Source: Photorhabdus heterorhabditis (GTDB lineage: Bacteria; Pseudomonadota; Gammaproteobacteria; Enterobacterales; Enterobacteriaceae). From it: a stretch of 47,740 nt of DNA. Location: assembly GCF_018448905.1 (NCBI RefSeq), contig NZ_RCWA01000036.1:1-47740 (forward strand), in the 5' to 3' direction. The translations under genes and the position numbers were made by a program. The notes beneath the pieces were generated by a model. The model was given only the letters and a program-made list of their open reading frames with translations. It was not told the DNA's origin and made no database searches. This document shows, piece after piece, positions 28,725 through 43,232 of the stretch. Numbering within the stretch: the stretch's first letter is position 1; every line of letters starts with the position of its first letter.

Positions 28725-29261
28725 ATGAATTTGAGCCTCCATGAATTAGTTGATCTGGTTGTAGATTTTGTTAAAGCCCATGATACTTGGATCATACCGA
28801 TAATTTTCTTACTCGCTTTTGGTGAATCTTTAGCTTTTTTCTCCTTGCTATTGCCAGCAACTATCATATTGCTCGGATTAGGTGCATTAATAGGTGAAAG
28901 TGGCCTTAATTTTTGGCCAATGTGGTTGGCAGCAGCAGCAGGGGCCTTTTTCGGCGATTGGGTATCCTACATCGTTGGTGCTTATTTTAAAGGTGATGTT
29001 GTCAAGATTTGGCCGATTTCCCGCAAGCCACAGTTGTTGACACGAGTGCACCATTTCTTTGATCGTTGGGGTATTTGGAGCATTTTCTTCGGTCGGTTCT
29101 TTGGCCCATTTCGTGCAATTGTGCCATTAGTGGCGGGGATCTGTACTATGCCATTGCGCTATTTTCAAATTGCTAATATCTGTTCTGCACTTATCTGGTC
29201 TTTTGGGATATTAGCGCCAGGTGCTTTTGGTTTGCAATGGCTGGCTGAATGGATGAGCTGA
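28725..29261 (+). CDS. DedA-family membrane protein
   Basis: 178 residues with about four to five hydrophobic segments. The family has been linked to flipping of undecaprenyl phosphate and other lipids and to membrane-potential homeostasis. Family features are an acidic residue in the first membrane-embedded segment (LAFGESLAFFSLLLPATII), the ...GAFFGDWVSYIVGAYF stretch, and the arginine motif FGRFFGPFRAIVPLVAG. It follows the phosphatase by 68 bases and may be cotranscribed; like it, the gene is an insertion between udp and rmuC. Which of the E. coli DedA paralogues it corresponds to cannot be told. Confidence 0.88.
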   Translation: MNLSLHELVDLVVDFVKAHDTWIIPIIFLLAFGESLAFFSLLLPATIILLGLGALIGESGLNFWPMWLAAAAGAFFGDWVSYIVGAYFKGDVVKIWPISRKPQLLTRVHHFFDRWGIWSIFFGRFFGPFRAIVPLVAGICTMPLRYFQIANICSALIWSFGILAPGAFGLQWLAEWMS

Positions 29262-29366
29262 TTGCGAGTGGCTTCGTAAACTGAACCATTTATATAAATC
29301 AATCTGGACATATATACAGTATCTATTTAATTTAACTGGCTGAAGAATGTAACAGAGGAAATACAG

Positions 29367-30722
29367 GTGGATATCCAGTTGCTATATATGTTGATTGGTA
29401 TTTTCGGGGGCTTGCTGGGTGGGGGCGTTATCGTCTGGCTTTCTGTTTATCAACGTATTCAGCAACAAGAACGGGAGTTCCGGGAATTAAACAGCCAGCT
29501 TGCAGTTGCCAATGAAAAACTTGAGCAGTTGGCTTACTGGCGGGCTGAATGTGAACAATTGAACCAGGAATTGCGAGCCCAGAGAGAAGTCAACAGCGTG
29601 CAGGAATCTGAACTACGGGAAGTGACTACTCGGCTGGAAGAGAGTCGCCTTGCAGCTGAGGAGAAACAGCGGTTATTGATCAATAGTGAACTACGTCTGA
29701 ATACTCAATTTGAAAATTTGGCTAACCGTATTTTTGAACAAACTGGTCGTCGTACAGATGAGCAAAATCGGCAGAGTCTTAGTAGTCTTCTGACTCCGTT
29801 TCGTGAACAACTTGATGGTTTTCGCCGCCAGGTACAGGAGAGTTTTGGTCAGGAAGCCCGTGAACGGCATACTCTTACACATGAAATCCGTAATTTACAG
29901 CAACTGAATGCCCAGATGGCGAAAGAGGCTGTTAATCTGACAAATGCCCTTAAAGGTGATAACAAAATTCAAGGAGATTGGGGGGAAGTGGTGCTTGCTC
30001 GTATTCTGGAAGCCTCTGGGTTACGAGAGGGACATGAATTTTGCACTCAGGTGAATATCAAGGTAGAGGGTAACAGTCGTTTCCAACCCGATGTTATTGT
30101 TCATTTGCCGCAAGGGAAAGATGTGGTTATCGATGCCAAAATGTCACTAGTGGCTTATGAGCGTTATTTTAACAGTGAAGATCGGCATCAGCAGGAATTA
30201 GCCCTTCAGGACCATATTAACTCAATTAAAGGCCATATTCGCGGCTTGAGTCGTAAAGATTACCAGCAACTACCTGGGTTGAAATCGCTGGACTATGTAC
30301 TGATGTTTATTCCAGTTGAACCCGCTTATTTGATTGCGCTCAACAGAGCGCCTGAGCTGCTTGATGAGGCACTTAAACACAATATTATGCTGGTTAGTCC
30401 ATCAACATTATTAGTTGCAGTGCGTACTATCAATAACTTGTGGCGATATGAGTATCAGAGCCAAAATGCTCGTTTAATCGCGGATAAGGCTTCTAGAATG
30501 TACGATAAGATGCGTTTGTTTGTTGAGGATATGCAAGGTTTAGGGCAAAGCTTGGATAAGGCTCAACTTAATTATCGGTTAGCAATGAAAAAGCTTACTG
30601 GGGGACGTGGTAATCTGATTAGCCAGGCGGAGGGTTTTCGTAATTTAGGAGTTGAAGTAAAACGTCCTATTGATCCTGAATTAGCTGATAGGGCTAACCA
30701 ACCATCCTGTGCTAATGATTAA
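29367..30722 (+). CDS. rmuC: DNA recombination protein RmuC
   Basis: 451 residues starting from GTG at 29367 after an AGAGGAA ribosome-binding site. The N-terminal membrane anchor is at about 4-26 (LLYMLIGIFGGLLGGGVIVW), followed by a long coiled coil (about 30-185, rich in Glu/Gln/Leu). The conserved RmuC nuclease-like domain spans 195-400 (KGDNKIQGDWGEVVLARILE; PDVIVHLPQGKDVVIDAKMS with the PD-(D/E)xK-like DAKMS core). In E. coli it limits recombination at short inverted repeats. It sits directly upstream of ubiE, the E. coli order. Confidence 0.95.
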   Translation: MDIQLLYMLIGIFGGLLGGGVIVWLSVYQRIQQQEREFRELNSQLAVANEKLEQLAYWRAECEQLNQELRAQREVNSVQESELREVTTRLEESRLAAEEKQRLLINSELRLNTQFENLANRIFEQTGRRTDEQNRQSLSSLLTPFREQLDGFRRQVQESFGQEARERHTLTHEIRNLQQLNAQMAKEAVNLTNALKGDNKIQGDWGEVVLARILEASGLREGHEFCTQVNIKVEGNSRFQPDVIVHLPQGKDVVIDAKMSLVAYERYFNSEDRHQQELALQDHINSIKGHIRGLSRKDYQQLPGLKSLDYVLMFIPVEPAYLIALNRAPELLDEALKHNIMLVSPSTLLVAVRTINNLWRYEYQSQNARLIADKASRMYDKMRLFVEDMQGLGQSLDKAQLNYRLAMKKLTGGRGNLISQAEGFRNLGVEVKRPIDPELADRANQPSCAND

Positions 30723-30794
30723 CGCTAGGATGGGGTTTTGTATGAAAGGCTGATACACTTTTATAACAGTTTGAGTAAAAAGCGGGCAAATAAT

Positions 30795-31550
30795 ATGGTA
30801 GACCAAACGAAACAAACCACACATTTTGGTTTCCGCACTGTAGCGAAAGATGAAAAAGAGGGCATGGTAGCTGAAGTGTTTCATTCTGTTGCTGCAAAAT
30901 ACGATTTAATGAATGATTTAATGTCGTTTGGCATCCATCGTATCTGGAAGCGTGTGGCGATTAATGCCAGTGGTGTTCGCCGGAGTCAAAGGGTGCTTGA
31001 TTTGGCTGGTGGTACGGGAGATCTGACAGCTAAATTTTCCCGCATAGTTGGTGAGAAAGGGGAAATTGTTCTTGCTGATATAAATGAATCTATGCTGAAG
31101 GTTGGGCGTGAGAAATTACGTGATACTGGTATTGTTGGTAATGTCAGTTATGTGCAAGCTAATGCGGAAGCTTTACCTTTTCCTGATAACTATTTTGATT
31201 GCATCACTATCTCTTTTGGTTTACGCAATGTGACTGAAAAAGAAAAGGCCCTGCGCTCTATGTTTCGGGTTTTGAAACCTGGTGGGCGCTTATTGGTGCT
31301 TGAGTTTTCTAAACCTTTGCTTGCACCATTAAGTAAAGCTTATGATGCTTATTCTTTCCATTTGTTGCCAAAAATTGGTCAAGTTTTTGTGCAGGATGCT
31401 GATAGTTATCGTTATCTGGCGGAATCTATTCGTATGCATCCTGATCAAGAAACACTTAAAACAATGATGGAAGATGCTGGCTTCGAACAGGTGACTTATA
31501 CCAATATGACTGGCGGCATTGTTGCACTACATAGAGGTTTCAAATTCTGA
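30795..31550 (+). CDS. ubiE: Ubiquinone/menaquinone C-methyltransferase UbiE
   Basis: S-adenosylmethionine-dependent methyltransferase acting in both ubiquinone (C2 of the benzoquinol) and menaquinone (last step) synthesis. The start at 30795 ([20 protein letters not shown]) gives 251 residues, equal to E. coli. SAM motif I is [12 protein letters not shown] (68-79), followed by [10 protein letters not shown] and the family segment [19 protein letters not shown]. First gene of the ubiE-ubiJ-ubiB-tatABC run; ubiJ begins one base after its stop. Confidence 0.98.
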   Translation: MVDQTKQTTHFGFRTVAKDEKEGMVAEVFHSVAAKYDLMNDLMSFGIHRIWKRVAINASGVRRSQRVLDLAGGTGDLTAKFSRIVGEKGEIVLADINESMLKVGREKLRDTGIVGNVSYVQANAEALPFPDNYFDCITISFGLRNVTEKEKALRSMFRVLKPGGRLLVLEFSKPLLAPLSKAYDAYSFHLLPKIGQVFVQDADSYRYLAESIRMHPDQETLKTMMEDAGFEQVTYTNMTGGIVALHRGFKF

Positions 31551-31551
31551 G

Positions 31552-32202
31552 ATGGAAAGGCCATCACTGAGTAAAACTATGAATTCCACATTGATGCCGG
31601 TTTTAACCGCAGTGATGGAAACATCGTTGAATCACATGTTGTACCGCGAACCTGTGTTGAGGCTAGCCCGTATACGCTTGATGGGTAAAGTTTTGTCGAT
31701 TGAACTGAAAGAAATGAATACACCACTTACACTGGTATTCAGTGAAAAACAAGTGGACGTATTAAGTCAATGGACTGAATCTGCCGATTGTACAGTTAAA
31801 ACTAATTTTTCTGTTTTGCTTAAGCTACGGGATCGTCAACAGCTTTCCAGGTTACTCAATAATGGTGAAATAGTTATTGAAGGGGATATGCAGGTCGTTC
31901 AGCAATGGTCTGCTTTGCTGGATATGGTTGAATGGGATTTGGCCCATTACCTTTCCCCTTATGTTGGAGATATCGCTGCTGAAGGTATTAATCAGGTAAT
32001 TAAAAAAGGATTTCAGTTTTTTTCCGGTTCAATAGCGTGCCAGAAAAATTATCTGGTGGAAACATTAACAGAAGAATGGAAACTGGCGCCAAATAAGCTT
32101 GAAGTGGCTCATTTCAGTGAAGAAGTTAGCGTGTTAACCGAAGATATCAGGCAAATAGAGCAACGATTGGCGGTATTAGAGGGAAAATATGACACCAAGT
32201 GA
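31552..32202 (+). CDS. ubiJ: Ubiquinone biosynthesis accessory factor UbiJ
   Basis: Lipid-binding SCP2-domain protein that scaffolds the aerobic ubiquinone-synthesis complex with UbiK. Recognised by [20 protein letters not shown], the conserved [16 protein letters not shown], and [16 protein letters not shown]; the C-terminal segment [17 protein letters not shown] is a short coiled coil. The start is uncertain. 31552 gives 216 residues; internal ATGs at 31579 and 31594 give lengths closer to the 201 of E. coli, but none has a good ribosome-binding site, which suggests translational coupling to ubiE. Its 3' end overlaps ubiB by 14 bases. Confidence 0.88.
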   Translation: MERPSLSKTMNSTLMPVLTAVMETSLNHMLYREPVLRLARIRLMGKVLSIELKEMNTPLTLVFSEKQVDVLSQWTESADCTVKTNFSVLLKLRDRQQLSRLLNNGEIVIEGDMQVVQQWSALLDMVEWDLAHYLSPYVGDIAAEGINQVIKKGFQFFSGSIACQKNYLVETLTEEWKLAPNKLEVAHFSEEVSVLTEDIRQIEQRLAVLEGKYDTK

Positions 32203-33826
32203 ATTAAGACGCCTTTATTTGATTATACGGGTTTTGCTTTCTTACGGATTGGATGAACTGATTCCCCGGATTCGTTTGACTTGGCCTCTTCGTTTTGGGC
32301 GTTATTTGTTATTCTGGATTCCGAACAGACATAAAGATAAATCACTTGGGGAGAGATTACGACTTGCCTTACAGGAGTTGGGACCAGTCTGGATTAAATT
32401 TGGCCAGATGCTTTCAACAAGGCGTGATCTTTTTCCACCTGCAATAGCGGATCAATTGGCTTTGTTGCAAGACCGGGTTGCCTCTTTCGACGGTGCTTTA
32501 GCTCGTCAATATATTGAAACTTCTTTAGGGGGAGAGCTGGAAACTTGGTTTGATGATTTTGAACCTAAAGCTTTAGCTTCTGCTTCAATTGCTCAGGTAC
32601 ATACTGCTCGGTTAAAAGAAAATGGTCAGGAAATCGTTATTAAAGTAATCCGCCCGGATATTCTGCCAATTATTAAAGCAGATATCCGGTTAATGTATCG
32701 TCTGGCTAACTGGGTACCAATGTTATTGCCCGATGGGCGCCGTTTACGTCCTCGTGAAGTCGTGAGGGAATACGAAAAGACGTTGATTGATGAGCTAAAT
32801 TTACTGCGTGAAGCAGCTAATTCAATTCAGCTTCGCCGTAATTTCGAAAAGAGTTCAATGCTCTATGTGCCAGAAATTTATTCTGATTATTGCCGTGAAA
32901 ATGTTCTGGTGATGGAACGGGTTTATGGTATTCCAGTTTCTGATATTGAAGCGTTGGAAGCGCAGAATACCAATATGAAATTACTGGCTGAACGGGGAGT
33001 TCAGGTTTTTTTTACTCAGGTTTTTCGTGACAGTTTCTTTCATGCGGATATGCATCCGGGAAATATTTTTGTCAGTTATGAACATCCTGAAGATCCGTTT
33101 TATATTGGTATTGATTGCGGTATTGTTGGTTCTCTTAATAAAGATGATAAACGTTACCTGGCTGAGAATTTTATCGCTTTCTTTAATCGTGATTATCGGA
33201 AAGTTGCTGAACTTCATGTGGATTCAGGTTGGGTGCCCAGTGATACCAATGTTGAAGACTTTGAGTTTGCAATTCGTACAGTTTGTGAACCAATATTTGA
33301 GAAGCCGCTTGCAGAAATTTCATTTGGGCATGTTCTTCTGAATCTGTTTAATACTGCACGCCGTTTTAATATGGCAGTACAGCCTCAGTTGGTTCTTCTG
33401 CAAAAGACGCTTTTGTATGTAGAAGGCTTAGGACGGCAGCTCTATCCACAACTTGATTTATGGAAAACAGCAAAACCGTTTCTGGAGGAGTGGTTACATA
33501 GTCAAGTCGGATTACCTGCGGTTATTCGTGCACTGAAAGAAAAAGCACCTTATTGGGCAGAAAAGTTGCCAGAGCTACCCGAATTAGTGTATGACAGTCT
33601 TCAGCAGCATAAGTATTTGCAAGCCAACATTGAGAAGCTGTCAGATCAGTTAAAAGGACAACAGATAAAACAGCGGCAGTCACAGTATTTGCTCGGTGTT
33701 GGTGCGACATTGTTTCTCTGTGGGAGTTTGTTTTTGTTGTCTGGCTTAGCAAATATCCCTTGGCTGTTTATAGGCATGGGCGCTGTTTCATGGCTGTTTG
33801 GCTGGTGTAGGTTGAGTAAAACTTAG
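32189..33826 (+). CDS. ubiB: UbiB, atypical kinase/ATPase for ubiquinone synthesis
   Basis: The 545-residue product (E. coli 546) belongs to the ABC1/ADCK family of protein-kinase-like proteins. The family KxGQ motif is KFGQ at 70-73 ([15 protein letters not shown]). The alanine-rich nucleotide loop is in [14 protein letters not shown]. Catalytic-loop-like [10 protein letters not shown] and metal-site IGIDCGIVG follow. Two hydrophobic helices close the C-terminus (about 500-540) and anchor it in the membrane. ATPase activity is thought to help extract lipid ubiquinone precursors. The start lies inside ubiJ; tatA follows after 107 bases. Confidence 0.97.
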   Translation: MTPSELRRLYLIIRVLLSYGLDELIPRIRLTWPLRFGRYLLFWIPNRHKDKSLGERLRLALQELGPVWIKFGQMLSTRRDLFPPAIADQLALLQDRVASFDGALARQYIETSLGGELETWFDDFEPKALASASIAQVHTARLKENGQEIVIKVIRPDILPIIKADIRLMYRLANWVPMLLPDGRRLRPREVVREYEKTLIDELNLLREAANSIQLRRNFEKSSMLYVPEIYSDYCRENVLVMERVYGIPVSDIEALEAQNTNMKLLAERGVQVFFTQVFRDSFFHADMHPGNIFVSYEHPEDPFYIGIDCGIVGSLNKDDKRYLAENFIAFFNRDYRKVAELHVDSGWVPSDTNVEDFEFAIRTVCEPIFEKPLAEISFGHVLLNLFNTARRFNMAVQPQLVLLQKTLLYVEGLGRQLYPQLDLWKTAKPFLEEWLHSQVGLPAVIRALKEKAPYWAEKLPELPELVYDSLQQHKYLQANIEKLSDQLKGQQIKQRQSQYLLGVGATLFLCGSLFLLSGLANIPWLFIGMGAVSWLFGWCRLSKT

Positions 33827-33933
33827 TAAAATTTGTCTTAGGTAGCTTTATTTGAAGGTCGGTATTTTCGAAGACATAGTTCGTCGTATAATGAGCTATG
33901 AATGATAATCCCTGTTAATAGAGGTAAATCAGG

Positions 33934-34194
33934 ATGGGCGGTATAAGCATTTGGCAATTACTTATCATTGCGGTCATTGTGGTGCTGTTGTTCGGCACAA
34001 ATAAACTTCGTACTCTGGGTTCTGATCTTGGGGCATCTATTAAAGGTTTTAAAAAAGCGATAGGGGATGATAATCAGCCTGATCACGCTCAGAAAACCAG
34101 TAATGATGCTGATTTTGAAACTAAAAACATTACTGAAAAACAATCTGTAGCTCGATCTGAAACATCTGAGAGCAAAAACAAAGAGCAGGTATAA
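33934..34194 (+). CDS. tatA: Twin-arginine translocase subunit TatA
   Basis: 86 residues (E. coli 89). One N-terminal membrane helix ([20 protein letters not shown]), the [14 protein letters not shown] hinge and an amphipathic helix to about residue 44, then a charged unstructured tail rich in Asp/Glu/Lys. TatA oligomers form the transport pore that moves folded proteins across the inner membrane. It follows an AGAGG ribosome-binding site. Only three bases separate it from tatB. Confidence 0.97.
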   Translation: MGGISIWQLLIIAVIVVLLFGTNKLRTLGSDLGASIKGFKKAIGDDNQPDHAQKTSNDADFETKNITEKQSVARSETSESKNKEQV

Positions 34195-34197
34195 ACC

Positions 34198-34641
34198 GTG
34201 TTTGACATTGGTTTTGGCGAGCTACTATTGGTTATGGTCATTGGCTTGGTGGTTCTGGGGCCAGAACGGCTACCGGTGGCAGTAAAAACGGTTGCTGGTT
34301 GGATCAGGGCATTACGTTCTTTGGCTGCTAACGTCCAAAATGAGCTTGCCCAGGAACTGAAATTACAGGAACTCCAGGAAAGCCTAAAAAAAGTCGAAGA
34401 AGAAGCAGGCTTGCAGAATTTATCTCCGGAATTAAAAGCTTCGATGGATGAGTTGAAAGAAGCGGCTGAATCTTTGAAAAAAGCATACCAAACCGAACCT
34501 GATGCGGGGAATATGCAAGCATCAGAAATAAATGGGGTGGCCCAAAAGTCGGCAACGTCTCAGATTGTGGCTTCATCCGGATCTTCTTCTCCAGTGGATG
34601 ATAAAGCGGCTTCTGATGCGAAGAAAAAAACTTCTGATTAA
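34198..34641 (+). CDS. tatB: Twin-arginine translocase subunit TatB
   Basis: 147 residues (E. coli 171; the variable tail is shorter) starting at GTG, three bases after tatA. Opening [20 protein letters not shown] is the membrane helix with the polar Glu8 needed for contact with Tat[21 protein letters not shown] begins the long amphipathic helix. The tail from about 110 is Ser/Ala/Lys-rich and disordered. With TatC it forms the receptor for twin-arginine signals such as that of the dioxygenase at 24390. Confidence 0.96.
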   Translation: MFDIGFGELLLVMVIGLVVLGPERLPVAVKTVAGWIRALRSLAANVQNELAQELKLQELQESLKKVEEEAGLQNLSPELKASMDELKEAAESLKKAYQTEPDAGNMQASEINGVAQKSATSQIVASSGSSSPVDDKAASDAKKKTSD

Positions 34642-34662
34642 GTTAATGGTGAACACTAAAAC

Positions 34663-35439
34663 ATGGCTGTTGATGATACTCAACCACTTATCAGTCATCT
34701 TATTGAACTGCGCAAGCGAATTCTAAACAGTTTACTGACTGTATTAGTGGTTTTTTTAGCATTGGTTTATTTTTCTAACGACATCTATCAGATGATTTCT
34801 GCACCTTTAATTAAGCAATTGCCTCAAGGTGCCAGTATGATAGCGACGGATGTTGCTTCTCCCTTTTTCACACCAATAAAATTGACCATTATGGTGTCGA
34901 TATTTGTATCTGCACCTATGGTTCTCTATCAGGTGTGGGCATTTATTGCTCCTGCATTATATAAGCATGAGCGCCGCTTGATGATCCCTCTGCTTTTTTC
35001 CAGTAGTTTGTTGTTCTATTTGGGGATGGCATTTGCTTACTTCGTCGTATTTCCGATAGCTTTTGGATTCTTTGCTAAGACTGCTCCTGAAGGAGTTTTG
35101 ATTGCAACAGATATCAGTAACTATTTAAGCTTTGTCATGGCACTGTTCATGGCTTTTGGTGTTTCTTTTGAAGTACCAGTTGCCATTATTTTATTGTGCT
35201 GGAGTGGGGTGGTGACACCTGAATCCCTGAAGAAAAAGCGCCCGTATATTTTGGTAGGCGCTTTTGTTGTCGGCATGTTGTTAACGCCCCCAGATGTCTT
35301 CTCGCAAACTTTACTGGCTATTCCTATGTATCTGTTGTTTGAACTGGGTATTTTGCTCTCTCGTTTTTACACTGGGCAGCGCAAACTGGGAGATCGTTCA
35401 GAAGACGAGCAAACATCGGAAGCAAATACGGAAAAGTGA
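34663..35439 (+). CDS. tatC: Twin-arginine translocase subunit TatC
   Basis: At 258 residues this equals E. coli TatC. It has six membrane helices. The N-terminal [20 protein letters not shown] contains the signal-recognition region (HLxELR motif). The conserved FxxPALYxHERR segment appears as [20 protein letters not shown]. The charged C-terminal tail is short. It ends the operon; the tatD nuclease gene that follows in E. coli is not here, and a hairpin then hemB come next. Confidence 0.97.
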   Translation: MAVDDTQPLISHLIELRKRILNSLLTVLVVFLALVYFSNDIYQMISAPLIKQLPQGASMIATDVASPFFTPIKLTIMVSIFVSAPMVLYQVWAFIAPALYKHERRLMIPLLFSSSLLFYLGMAFAYFVVFPIAFGFFAKTAPEGVLIATDISNYLSFVMALFMAFGVSFEVPVAIILLCWSGVVTPESLKKKRPYILVGAFVVGMLLTPPDVFSQTLLAIPMYLLFELGILLSRFYTGQRKLGDRSEDEQTSEANTEK

Positions 35440-35507
35440 TAATAGTAATCTTAACATGTTGTTCTGTAGTGTTAAGATATTAACACAAAGCGATAGCATA
35501 TTAATTA

Positions 35508-35532
35508 ACCCAGCGCTAGTGCGCTGGGTTTT
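35508..35532 (+). terminator. Terminator of the ubiE-tatC operon
   Basis: ACCCAGCGC, loop TAGT, GCGCTGGGT then TTT: a nine-base-pair perfect stem ending 17 bases before the hemB start. Its closeness to hemB suggests the hemB promoter overlaps or precedes it, or that it attenuates read-through. Confidence 0.7.
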
Positions 35533-35539
35533 AAGTTAG

Positions 35540-36562
<1,023 letters not shown>

Positions 36563-36570
36563 TATTGATT

Positions 36571-36604
36571 AAAAACGGGTGAATATGATTCTGCCCGTTT
36601 TTTT
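36571..36604. terminator. Bidirectional terminator between hemB and rfaH
   Basis: AAAAACGGG ... CCCGTTTTTTT around a 12-base region, between convergent genes. A and T tracts flank the stem on both sides, so it can serve both strands. Confidence 0.85.
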
Positions 36605-36610
36605 GTTTGG

Positions 36611-37099
36611 TTAAATTTTCACAAACTGCTTGTTATCAAGTGCCTTAGGTAATTGCTTATTCAGAATATTAAGCAACAAAATAGAACGGGTTTCTCCATC
36701 TGGCTCATTGTAGATAGCTTGTAATCCTTCAAAAATTCCTTCTGTGATTAATACCGTGTCACCAGTCACAGGTGTATTTGGTGATACATATTCTTGCTCT
36801 GTCGTAGACATGATTTCATTAATCAGCGTTTCCGGCACGATAGCCGGATGTATACCAAAACGGACAAAATGGCTGACGCCGCGCGTTGAATTGACAGTCG
36901 TAGTATGGATAACTTCTGGGTCAAACTGAACAAACAAATAATTAGGGAAAAGTGGTTCTGTATTCACAGTACGTTTACCACGGGTTATTTTTTCAATTCT
37001 CGCAGTAGGAGTCAGGCAGGCAACATCCTGTCGTTCTAGATTTTCTATTGCTCGTGAAATTTGTCCACGTTTACAGTAGATGAGGTACCAGTTTTCCAT
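36611..37099 (-). CDS. rfaH: Transcription antiterminator RfaH
   Basis: The 162-residue product (E. coli 162) is a specialised NusG paralogue. It is recruited at ops sites and promotes transcription and translation of long lipopolysaccharide, capsule, haemolysin and pilus operons. The N-terminal NGN domain is MENWYLIYCKRGQISRAIEN ... PLFPNYLFVQFDPE. The C-terminal domain (about 105-162, GDTVLITEGIFEGLQAIYNE) is the KOW region known to refold from helices to a beta barrel. Convergent with hemB. In this type of organism O-antigen and toxin operons are plausible targets; none is in the window. Confidence 0.96.
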   Translation of the reverse strand: MENWYLIYCKRGQISRAIENLERQDVACLTPTARIEKITRGKRTVNTEPLFPNYLFVQFDPEVIHTTTVNSTRGVSHFVRFGIHPAIVPETLINEIMSTTEQEYVSPNTPVTGDTVLITEGIFEGLQAIYNEPDGETRSILLLNILNKQLPKALDNKQFVKI

Positions 37100-37564
37100 G
37101 TTTATTTAACCTTGATCCAATGACTATTAAGCATAGCAAAATAGGAAAGGGCATTACAGGCATTATCTTAGTGATAATTGTTTGATGATAGATATTTATT
37201 GTTATGAGTAGGCACTGTATTTTCAGTAAAAAAGCGATGAGTAATATTATGGTAGACCGTTGGTGATTCTTTCTGCAATTAATAGGGGGAAAAAATAAAT
37301 GTATAAATATTTCTGCTTAATAATGGCAAACTTTCAGATAATTCGAGCTAGTTAATCTATGCTAAAGATCGGTTGGATATAATGTTTGCCGAGCATGATA
37401 TCTGCTCTGTTAATTGCAGGTATATTTGGCTCTGAGATCGCAAGGTTGAATTAAACCCATTGCTTTTTATTAAGTTATTGGTTTACCTTGTAGTCTTCCA
37501 AAAAAACACAAAAAAGCTGAATGGGATAGCTTATAATGTTTTCCCCCCTTAAAAACCGGCATGA
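37100..37564. other. Gene-free region between rfaH and ubiD
   Basis: About 465 bases between divergent genes, presumably with promoters for both. No frame with a convincing ribosome-binding site, no repeat and no ERIC. ATTATGGTAGACCGTTGGTG near 37245 resembles the first codons of ubiE but stops after five codons. Confidence 0.5.
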
Positions 37565-39046
37565 ATGGATAGTATGAAATACCGTGATTTGAGAGACTTT
37601 CTGACCTTGTTAGAGCAGAAAGGTGAATTGAAACGTGTCAGCCTTGAAGTTGATCCTTATTTGGAGATGACTGAGATTGCGGATCGTACTCTTCGTGCTG
37701 GTGGACCGGCCTTATTGTTTGAAAATCCCAAAGGCTATTCAATGCCTGTATTGTGTAATTTGTTTGGTACTACCGAACGTGTTGCTATGGGGATGGGGCA
37801 GGATGATGTTAAAGCTTTGCACGATGTAGGTAAGTTGCTCGCTTTTTTGAAAGAACCTGATCCCCCGAAAGGTTTTCGTGATTTGCTGGATAAGTTGCCG
37901 AAATTTAAGCAAGTCCTTAATATGCCGACCAAACGGCTTAGTACTGCGGCTTGTCAGGAACAGGTTTGGGTTGGGGATGATGTAGATTTAAACCGTATCC
38001 CTATAATGCACTGTTGGCCAGAGGATGCGGCTCCGCTGATTACTTGGGGGCTGACAGTAACACGTGGCCCAAATAAAGAGCGGCAAAACCTTGGTATTTA
38101 TCGCCAGCAGGTGTTGGGTAAAAATAAACTCATTATGCGTTGGTTATCTCATCGTGGTGGGGCTCTTGATTTTCAGGAATGGTGTCAGGCACACCCAGGA
38201 GAGCGTTTTCCTGTTGCTGTTGCGTTGGGGGCTGATCCGGCAACGATATTGGGTGCTGTGACGCCAGTTCCCGACACGTTATCAGAATATGCATTTGCTG
38301 GGCTGTTAAGGGGACATAAAACAGAAGTTGTGAAATGTCTTTCAAATAACTTGGAAGTGCCAGCAAGTGCAGAGATCATATTGGAGGGATATATTGAGCC
38401 TGGCGAGTTAGCCCCTGAAGGGCCATATGGTGACCATACGGGTTATTATAATGAAATTGATATGTTCCCAGTGTTCACTGTGACACATGTTACTCAACGT
38501 CACGATGCTATTTATCACTCGACTTATACTGGTCGCCCGCCAGATGAACCTGCGGTATTAGGGGTTGCATTGAATGAGGTGCTGGTTCCGATTTTGCAAA
38601 AGCAATTTCCTGAAATTGTCGATTTTTATTTGCCTCCAGAAGGTTGCTCTTATCGCCTTGCAGTTGTGACTATGAAGAAACAGTATGCAGGTCATGCTAA
38701 ACGGGTCATGATGGGGGTTTGGTCATATCTGCGGCAATTTATGTATACAAAATTTGTTATTGTTTGTGATGATGATATTAATGCCAGAGACTGGAACGAT
38801 GTCATTTGGGCAATAACTACGCGAATGGACCCGGTAAGAGATACAGTATTAATGGATAATACTCCAATCGATTATCTCGACTTTGCATCACCAGTTTCAG
38901 GATTAGGTTCGAAAATGGGAATGGATGCAACGAATAAATGGCCGGGGGAGACGCAGAGGGAATGGGGACGCCCTATCGTGATGAGTGAGGAAGTGCGTAC
39001 TCGCGTCAACAAAATTTGGGATGAATTAGATATTTTAAGACCATAA
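37565..39046 (+). CDS. ubiD: 3-octaprenyl-4-hydroxybenzoate carboxy-lyase UbiD
   Basis: The 493-residue product (E. coli 497) decarboxylates octaprenyl-hydroxybenzoate in ubiquinone synthesis, using prenylated FMN made by UbiX (not in the window). The N-terminus [18 protein letters not shown] matches the family. Conserved blocks include [13 protein letters not shown], the prFMN site region GIYRQQVLG and [20 protein letters not shown], and the Glu/Arg/Glu catalytic region [13 protein letters not shown]. fre follows ten bases later, as in E. coli, suggesting a shared transcript. Confidence 0.97.
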   Translation: MDSMKYRDLRDFLTLLEQKGELKRVSLEVDPYLEMTEIADRTLRAGGPALLFENPKGYSMPVLCNLFGTTERVAMGMGQDDVKALHDVGKLLAFLKEPDPPKGFRDLLDKLPKFKQVLNMPTKRLSTAACQEQVWVGDDVDLNRIPIMHCWPEDAAPLITWGLTVTRGPNKERQNLGIYRQQVLGKNKLIMRWLSHRGGALDFQEWCQAHPGERFPVAVALGADPATILGAVTPVPDTLSEYAFAGLLRGHKTEVVKCLSNNLEVPASAEIILEGYIEPGELAPEGPYGDHTGYYNEIDMFPVFTVTHVTQRHDAIYHSTYTGRPPDEPAVLGVALNEVLVPILQKQFPEIVDFYLPPEGCSYRLAVVTMKKQYAGHAKRVMMGVWSYLRQFMYTKFVIVCDDDINARDWNDVIWAITTRMDPVRDTVLMDNTPIDYLDFASPVSGLGSKMGMDATNKWPGETQREWGRPIVMSEEVRTRVNKIWDELDILRP

Positions 39047-39056
39047 GAGGGAACGC

Positions 39057-39758
39057 ATGACAACACTGAGCTGTAAAGTAACCTCCGTAGAGGCTATTAC
39101 TGATACGGTTTATCGGGTACGGTTACTTCCTGATTCTCCGTTCTCATTCCGTGCCGGTCAGTATCTGATGGTGGTGATGGATGAGAGAGATAAGCGTCCG
39201 TTTTCAATGGCATCAACGCCTTCAGAAAAGAAGTTTATTGAACTACATATTGGTGCCTCCGAACTGAATCTGTATGCAATGGCTGTGATGGATAGAATTC
39301 TTGAACGGAAAATAATTGATGTTGATATCCCTTATGGTAAAGCTTGGTTCCGTCAGAGTAGCACTAATCCGCTGTTATTGATTGCAGGTGGTACGGGGTT
39401 TTCTTATACCCGTTCTATATTGTTGACAGCTTTGGAAGAACAACCTGAACGCCAGATCTCTATTTACTGGGGGGGAAGAGAATCACAACATTTATATGAT
39501 CTTGCCGAATTACAGCTACTTACAGATAGTTATCCTAATCTGATAGTTGTTCCAGTTGTTGAACAGTCGGAGAATGGCTGGTGTGGGCGTACTGGGACAG
39601 TTCTCAAAGCGGTGCTAGAAGATTTTGGTAGTTTGTCCAATTACGATATCTACATTGCTGGGCGTTTTGAAATGGCAAAAATTGCTCGTGAGCGCTTTTG
39701 TTGTGAGCGTGGGGCCTCTGCTGACAGTATGTATGGCGATGCTTTCGAATTCATTTAA
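39057..39758 (+). CDS. fre: NAD(P)H-flavin reductase Fre (LuxG-like)
   Basis: At 233 residues this equals E. coli Fre. It reduces free FMN, FAD or riboflavin with NAD(P)H and is homologous to LuxG of marine luminous bacteria. The flavin-binding RPFSMAS motif is near residues 45-51, and the NAD site [20 protein letters not shown] near 103-122. An AGAGGGAA ribosome-binding site precedes the ATG. If the host is Photorhabdus, which is bioluminescent, this enzyme is a likely supplier of FMNH2 to luciferase; that is inference from the genus assignment. Confidence 0.97.
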   Translation: MTTLSCKVTSVEAITDTVYRVRLLPDSPFSFRAGQYLMVVMDERDKRPFSMASTPSEKKFIELHIGASELNLYAMAVMDRILERKIIDVDIPYGKAWFRQSSTNPLLLIAGGTGFSYTRSILLTALEEQPERQISIYWGGRESQHLYDLAELQLLTDSYPNLIVVPVVEQSENGWCGRTGTVLKAVLEDFGSLSNYDIYIAGRFEMAKIARERFCCERGASADSMYGDAFEFI

Positions 39759-39767
39759 AATGATAAT

Positions 39768-39793
39768 AAAAAAACCCGCCCCTGACAGGCGGG
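39768..39793 (-). terminator. Terminator of the fadBA operon
   Basis: On the minus strand: CCCGCC, loop TGTCAGG, GGCGGG, then TTTTTTT. It sits about 50 bases past the fadA stop. The T tract exists only on the minus strand, so it serves fadBA rather than fre. Confidence 0.85.
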
Positions 39794-39841
39794 AATTACG
39801 GCAACAACGACTCAGTTATAGTATTTTTTACAGATAAGTTC

Positions 39842-43206
<3,365 letters not shown>

Positions 43207-43232
43207 GTCGTTCTCCTAAATGAGCGCATACC

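Noticed and set aside
37228-37262. Segment before ubiD resembling the start of ubiE (AAAAAGCG ... ATTATGGTAGACC)
   Set aside because: Similarity covers only about 30 AT-rich bases and the frame stops after five codons; chance or trivial resemblance is more likely than a duplication.
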